Assembly (NCBI GenBank): GCA_000611775.1
Contig: KK106981.1
Coordinates: 1,731,507 to 1,795,506 of the forward strand
DNA from: Umbilicaria muhlenbergii
Lineage: Eukaryota > Ascomycota > Lecanoromycetes > Umbilicariales > Umbilicariaceae
Reading direction: 5' to 3'
DNA length: 64,000 nucleotides
Under the pieces are notes generated by a model. It had not been told where the DNA came from. It searched no databases and saw only the letters and a list, made by a program, of their open reading frames with translations. Positions 58,758-64,000 of this stretch are shown in pieces. The stretch's first letter is position 1. The number at the start of each line of letters is the position of its first letter. The position numbers and the translations under genes are program-made.

Positions 58758-61700
58758 TCAACTATCCCACATCCTTTCCGTCAACTGGTATTCATGATCA
58801 TCCAACCCCTTCTTCGCCTGCATGACCACCTCCCTTTGCTGGCTTTGCAATCCTTCCGAGTAACATAGCTTCACCAACACCTTGAGCTCCTCCAGATTGA
58901 ATTCCAAGTCCTTGCCTCCGCTCGCCCTTGCCAGCGCCACTATTGCGTCCGTTCCGTCGTGGAAGAGTTCGAAGTACTGTGCACTTCTCGCCAGGGTTAC
59001 ATCGTCCTCGATCGTCTTCAGGTTTTGTTGCAGCACCAGAATGTTCAGTTGCATCCGCCCACAGCCGTTCAGGTTCATTGCCGCGATCTGACATGCGTTC
59101 GTGACCAGCAGCCGGTCGAGCAGAAGGGCCAGGCCACTAGTGATGAACCGATGCTCATGGTCAGGCAGATACGCAATGATGTTGTCGTCGAAACTGACGA
59201 GATCTGCGTTGAGGGTGAGGACGCTTGGGTCAGGATCGTTGGCTGGTTGATCGAGGAGATAGTGTGCGTGGAGGACCCGGGTAATCATATGGATAACGCC
59301 ACATCGAATGTCGGTGTGGAGCGTATGCAGGATTGTAGAGGCAAGGTCACAGAAAGAAGAAATAATCCCATCAAAAGCACTGCAAGCTGTCAGGGATATC
59401 CTCGTCAACACACCTAAAGACTCTGTCGAAGACTTACATTACAGTCTCTTGGGTCATGGGCAGATAGAGCGGTTGACTCTCGTCCTGCGACCTGTTTGCG
59501 TCGAACAAGGTCCATCTCCGAGTAAGGTGGGGTTTGGCTGATTCCCGATGAGATACTTTAGTTTGGTCATGGGTGACATGTCGAAGTTGACTTAGACGAC
59601 TGGCAAGCCATTGCTGCAAAGAAAGTCAATTTGAGTCTTCTCCAAGAAAGGTGACAGTTATCATACCATGCTATTGTATAGCAAACATAATGCTGCCACG
59701 GACCTGCGATCCGATATTATGTCGTACGGTTCCAGGGGCGTTTCCATTGTTTTTGATATAAGAATCGTTGTTTCCTGTTCGAATCAGCATTGATCGAGGC
59801 CGGCGGTGAGCCATCCTGTACCTTCTGCAGTAGATCGTTCTGACCGCGAGCATCTTGTCGCCATAATTCCTTCAGGATGTCTTGCAGATCTCCTCCCTCC
59901 GTCAAAGCAGCAGCAGTCTTCAATCTCACACCACCTGGTGATTGTACTTGCGCTCTACTAACTATAGCTATAGGTAGTTGGTAAGCTTGCACAAGGATTA
60001 GACCAAAGGAAGCGACGCACCTTTATACCAGCCACAGCACTTGTCATAGTAGGTGACCATCTGCGAAATGATGAGCTGTGTGAATGTTTGATCTTGTGGC
60101 AAAGTGTCTAGCATTTTGCAAAATGCCTCAACCAATGTGAGGAATGTCGATGTGCCCTGATGGTGTCAGTGCTTAATGCGGAAGCGGTCGGTGGACAGAT
60201 CACGTACCTTGAAGATAGGTTTCTGAGCATGAACGGTCCATTGAGGGTCTTGTTGGAAAGCGTCAATCTCTATGAACGACCGGGTACAAAGCTCTGTCAC
60301 AGCCTCATCCAGTTGCGGATGGAATACATTTACAAGAAAGTCGTCAAGGAATGATGTCAAAGTGCTCTTCGCAATGTCAGTGTCTGGCGGCACAATATCC
60401 TTCAGACGTTGAAGGAAAGATAACGACGGTGGCAGCAAAAGGCTGATGTTGAAGACACTGGGTTCAACCAGCAGCTTATGTCCTACAGTCAATCCATCAT
60501 AGGAAGCGCTCTCGCTACTTCCGCTGATGCTCGGCCGCCTTTGCGATTTCGATACCAGCCCCGGTACGGAAGTCTGCAAAATCTGGTCTAGATCTTCTTG
60601 TTCGGTAGCTAATTCTGTGGCGGTTTCGTCTATATCCGCCAACTTGAAGACTCGCTGTAGAAAGTTAGTATCGATTCGATATTAGAGTGGACTACGAGAG
60701 GTGTACCTTGCTCTTGTCACGTTGGCTCCGCTGGAAGATGTTCATCTCAACTGCCGGTTGCCGCCCTAGCCTGTAGGATGGGTGGCCATCGGCCGCCAAG
60801 TAATCATGAAGGAGAGAACGCATCTAAAGGAGGTATCAGAACGTACGACAACTCGAAAATAGGTTTGAGCGTACCTCGCTCTGATAGAGCTTCCAAAGCT
60901 CCTTAAACCCCCCGGTTAGAGATACGGATTGACGTAGCCCTTCTCGTTTTGCTATTCCAGATATTATATCATGTGTTGCTCGGTGGCCCTCGGCTATGGC
61001 CTCGAATTTTGAATACAATGTCCATAGAAGATCACAAAGAACCTCGTCTCGACCATTGTTCCCGTTCATCTCGAGAGCTCCCTTACTATAAGCGGTCCCC
61101 TTCTGTCCACGCAAGTGCGTGGGGTGACGATGATCAACCTCAATATTGGTCCTGTCAACGATCGAGAAAAGCTCTATAGGCAGTCTTTGTTCCATACGAT
61201 CAACAGCCACTTCCAGACGACCCATCTTATTCAATGATTCCAGCAATAGTTGTATGTATTGAAAGCTGTCAACCTCGGGGTTCTGTGACGCATCTTCAAC
61301 AAACTATTGTGCAATTAGCATGTGCCACAAAGGCTTGATATTGCAGTGAACCCACAGGTATGGATGTATCTAAATTATCTAAAAACTGGTAGAGTGGCCT
61401 CCCCCACGTATTTGCTAATGCAGTTTAGAGAATGTAATCCAGCTGAAGATTGAGGTACATACGCAAGGGTGGTGCCCCGTTCTCGGGTAGGAGTGCATCT
61501 TTGGTTTCAGCGTGATAGGGTTTCCATCGATCTTGGCAGTATGGGGACTTCAGATATAGATGATCATGCAGTTCTTCGATCAGTGTATCGGTCAACGACT
61601 GTTCATCATCGAATCAGTAATCGCATGACATGCGTTGAAGATTGAACCGACCGTCTCTTGGTTGCTGAAGTAAATCCGAAGGTCCCCCAGTGCCCCAATG

Positions 61701-62834
61701 TTTTCTAAATCGGACCTCCTTATCATACGAAGAGCATCCTGAAGGATATCTACAGCAGAGAGAAAACATTTACTGGATATGCGTGCATCGAGCTGCTCGG
61801 GGACTAGTTGTAATTTCTCACTGGGGGACCATAAGCTGCTTGTGTGCGATGTGAAACATTTCATTACTCACACTTGGGCCAGGATCTGCAGCATCTCATC
61901 ATAGCTCTGTGATGATGAAGACAGACCCTTCAACTCAGGCTTAGCGGAAACCAGGTTCGATTTGGCGTGGACCAAAGTGTCTTTGAGCGTTCGAACACGG
62001 TTTTGAGAAGTCTGGATGCTTGATTGGATCTTATGAAAGGTGCCGATGGAGCTATTGAAGCCCTGATGGTGTTCTAAATCTTTCAGTTATAGAACAAGAG
62101 TACAATTGGGATGTAGTTGTACCATTGACAATTGCTTTCAGGGCCTTCTGAAGCTGCTTGCTTGTTTGTTGAAAGTCTTCATAATCATTTCCACGTCCAA
62201 GGGAGCTGAAGTCCATCAATTGCAATGCTATATGGACAGGTACACAATCATCCTTGGTCATGATGTCCCATCTGTCTTGAATATGTTCAAGGACATCTAA
62301 CAACAGAACCTTGATCAGCCAGTCAATCTCCGAACGATCAGAAATACTGCATTGAATATGACTTCTTGCGAGGTACAAGCGAACCACGCCGAGTGCCTGA
62401 CTTCACGGAATTATAACAGTGGAGAGGTGAAGACTCGTAAACGACTGAGCCTTACCGCATAGGTGATGCTAACCTTCGATTTCTTTACCTCCTGGACCAT
62501 TGCCATAGAGGCGCGAGCCTCTCCAATTCGGCCGACTTGTTTCCCTACTCCAGCTACCAGCAATCCAATCTCGATCCCCTCTATCAGACCGTTGCCTCCT
62601 GTGTAAACCCTGTGACTCTACCTCCGGGCCTCGAGTCCGCGGTAACGTCTGTGATTGATAAGGCGGATGCGCGATAGAGGCGTCGTTCGTGAAGCCGCCG
62701 TACCCTCCAACTCTTGGGGCTCGAGCGCTATCCCTGAAACTTGTATCATGTAGCTCCTCCCCATATTGATCTGACGACTCTGCGACATGGTAGCCATTGG
62801 TATATCCGTTGCTGCTACTATTCGCATGAGACAT
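58758..62834 (-). CDS. SEC8: Exocyst complex component Sec8
   Basis: Sec8 (EXOC4) is a subunit of the exocyst, which tethers secretory vesicles to the plasma membrane at hyphal tips and septa. ATG 62834 opens a disordered leader (MSHANSSSNGYTNGYHVAES) with a GGYGG patch. After an intron comes VKKSKVSITYAALGVVRLYL. The Sec8 N-terminal domain follows: DRWDIMTKDDCVPVHIALQL, then KQLQKALKAIVNEHHQGFNS and the coiled coil SSIQTSQNRVRTLKDTLVHA. The remaining exons are separated by many short introns and end with LKVLVKLCYSEGLQSQQREV and YQLTERMWDS. The total is about 1,000-1,080 residues, usual for fungi. Exon borders were not all resolved. It is divergent from argJ. Confidence 0.92.
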
Positions 62835-63540
62835 GGCCGCGAGAAGGAGTGATCTCTGGGGAGAGCCTGGCCTTCAGGGCGGCGCGATGACGACGATGCT
62901 TGTCCTCATGCTCTTTCGTTGGCGCTGCTAGCCTGCTCGACCATGCTGGCAGGTGTTTCAGAAAGCGCGCAGTCACGATGCGAAAGCCGGATCAGTACAA
63001 CGCTGAAGGAGGTCGGGGACTTGACTGCCGTAGCACGCGTGGAGAGCATGGCGTGCATGGTATCGTTACCTCTTCGGGCCGTCCCGCTGCTGCTGACAGG
63101 GCTGAGGCCTTAAGCGCTGCCAAATACCTCACTGCCCCTTTCTCCTTCACGTGAAAGGAGCAAGGCAAGAAGAGCGGAGAAAACATTGAATTTGATTGGC
63201 TGATACACGGTCCTGCTTAGTGCAATCACCTTAGAGGGATATCAATTGTCAGTCTCTGGACCTTTTCTTTGCGGTCTTGCTTTTCGAAACCATTCAAAAG
63301 CAATGTGCACACCAGGCCTGAATTTCATATCCTTCTACTGTACATCACAGAGAGCCCTATGTTCACTGTGCTCAGGTTTTTGCGTGTCTTCTTTTGCTTC
63401 ATACTAATTTCGCACATTAGTATACACCTTTGGATCCTGCATGAACAGATTACATCTACTCTCTTTAATATCGAAAAGCTTAGAGCATATGTACTTTGAC
63501 TAAACCAATTTCATAACACCATACTGATAGACTCATAGTC
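62835..63540. other. Divergent promoter SEC8 / argJ
   Basis: 706 bp between two start codons. A palindromic TCACGTGA lies at 63147-63154. No gene is seen. Confidence 0.5.
63147..63154. promoter_or_regulatory. TCACGTGA E-box palindrome
   Basis: A perfect palindrome containing the CBF1-type core, about 390 bp upstream of the argJ ATG. Role inferred only. Confidence 0.3.
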
Positions 63541-64000
63541 ATGATGGCGTCTCATCATCCCAATATCTCACGGACTGTCAGATCCATTTTGCAGATCCGT
63601 CATTGCTCTGCCAATGCCATCCCAACCTCGAAACGGAAATATGTCCCTACTCCCGGGACCTACCCAAAGGATTTCTAGTCTCCAGAACCCACGTCGGCGT
63701 CAAGCTAACCAACACACACTTCCCAGACCTTGCCCTGATCACTTCCAATACATCATGCTCCGGAGCCGCAGTCTTCACGAAGAACAGATTTCAAGCCGCT
63801 CCCATTACCGTAAGCAGAGAAATGCTTCACAAACGAAACGGCGAGGCATCCGAGCTATCATGACCAACTACGGCTGCGCCAACGCCGTCACCGGCAAAGG
63901 CGGGCTTCAAAGATGCGGAAAATGTGGCCAAAACCGTCGACGCCTGCTTCGCCGACCCTAGCGCCCCTGCGTCCAACACCCCTCCTTCAGCAGCACCATA
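63541..64000 (+). CDS. argJ: Arginine biosynthesis bifunctional ArgJ, 5' part, frame disrupted
   Basis: ArgJ (ornithine acetyltransferase/N-acetylglutamate synthase) works in the mitochondrial matrix, moving the acetyl group from N-acetylornithine to glutamate. ATG 63541 starts a likely presequence ([20 protein letters not shown]). Recognisable parts are [46 protein letters not shown] and [15 protein letters not shown]. These lie in three frames. Compared with the family, one base seems missing in a C-run near 63663-63665, one in a G-run near 63850-63853, and one extra G is present at 63902-63904. All are at short homopolymers. No GT-AG intron explains them. Sequence error at a contig edge is likely; a decaying copy is the alternative. 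The catalytic Thr region lies beyond the window. Confidence 0.85.

Noticed and set aside
1-64000. Biosynthetic cluster, mobile element or defence-like system
   Set aside because: Genes are mostly conserved housekeeping types in unrelated pathways. No transposase, integrase, NLR, polyketide synthase or NRPS domains were seen.

Overview
The window reads as chromosomal DNA of a filamentous ascomycete (Pezizomycotina). The genes are interrupted by short GT-AG introns of roughly 45-120 nt. Several families are typical of these fungi (Cut12, a DUF2841/YDR124W-like protein, fungal-type amino-acid permease, CBF1 bHLH). Both strands are used, with no operon-like order. Class and species cannot be fixed from the sequence alone. 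I saw no retroelement, virus-like element, DNA transposon, CRISPR array or rRNA.

Layout. 1-1337: 3' part of ORC2. 1338-2997: gene-free, with a degenerate tandem array. 2998-5546 (-): Xaa-Pro aminopeptidase P. 5894-7147: poorly resolved C2H2-type gene. 7487-7609: tRNA-Arg(ACG) with its D-arm split by about 50 nt. 8483-10087 (-): serine beta-lactamase-like hydrolase. 11239-14556: importin-13-like karyopherin. 14743-15366 (-): FUN14-family protein. 15921-16974: PLP synthase PdxS/PyroA. 17676-19371 (-): amino-acid permease. 20623-21873: splicing factor Cwc2. 22131-27248 (-): GCN2 kinase. 27656-29981: Cut12. 30649-31473: Cdc34-type E2. 32170-35315: UBA/UIM protein with a USP-like fold that seems catalytically dead. 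36376-37323: secreted protein with a long charged helix. 37849-42951: MRP/YCF1-type ABC transporter. 45114-47263: DUF2841-like protein. 48298-52683: Sac3 mRNA-export factor. 53205-54728: N-terminal amidase Nta1 with low-complexity inserts. 55634-56693 (-): CBF1 bHLH. 58758-62834 (-): exocyst Sec8. 63541-64000: 5' part of ArgJ (ornithine acetyltransferase), carrying three one-base frame changes.

Most of the window is housekeeping: replication (ORC2), nuclear transport and mRNA export (karyopherin, Sac3), splicing (Cwc2), spindle pole (Cut12), exocytosis (Sec8), ubiquitin (Cdc34-like E2, USP-like protein, Nta1 of the N-degron route) and amino-acid control (GCN2, permease, ArgJ, aminopeptidase, CBF1). 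The genes share themes but nothing shows that they form one system.

The most unusual items are the tRNA-Arg with an ectopic D-arm insertion that also carries mRNA-type intron signals, the apparent pseudo-deubiquitinase, the secreted protein ending in a roughly 170-residue Lys/Glu helix, the three inserts in Nta1, and the frame-disrupted ArgJ at the right edge.
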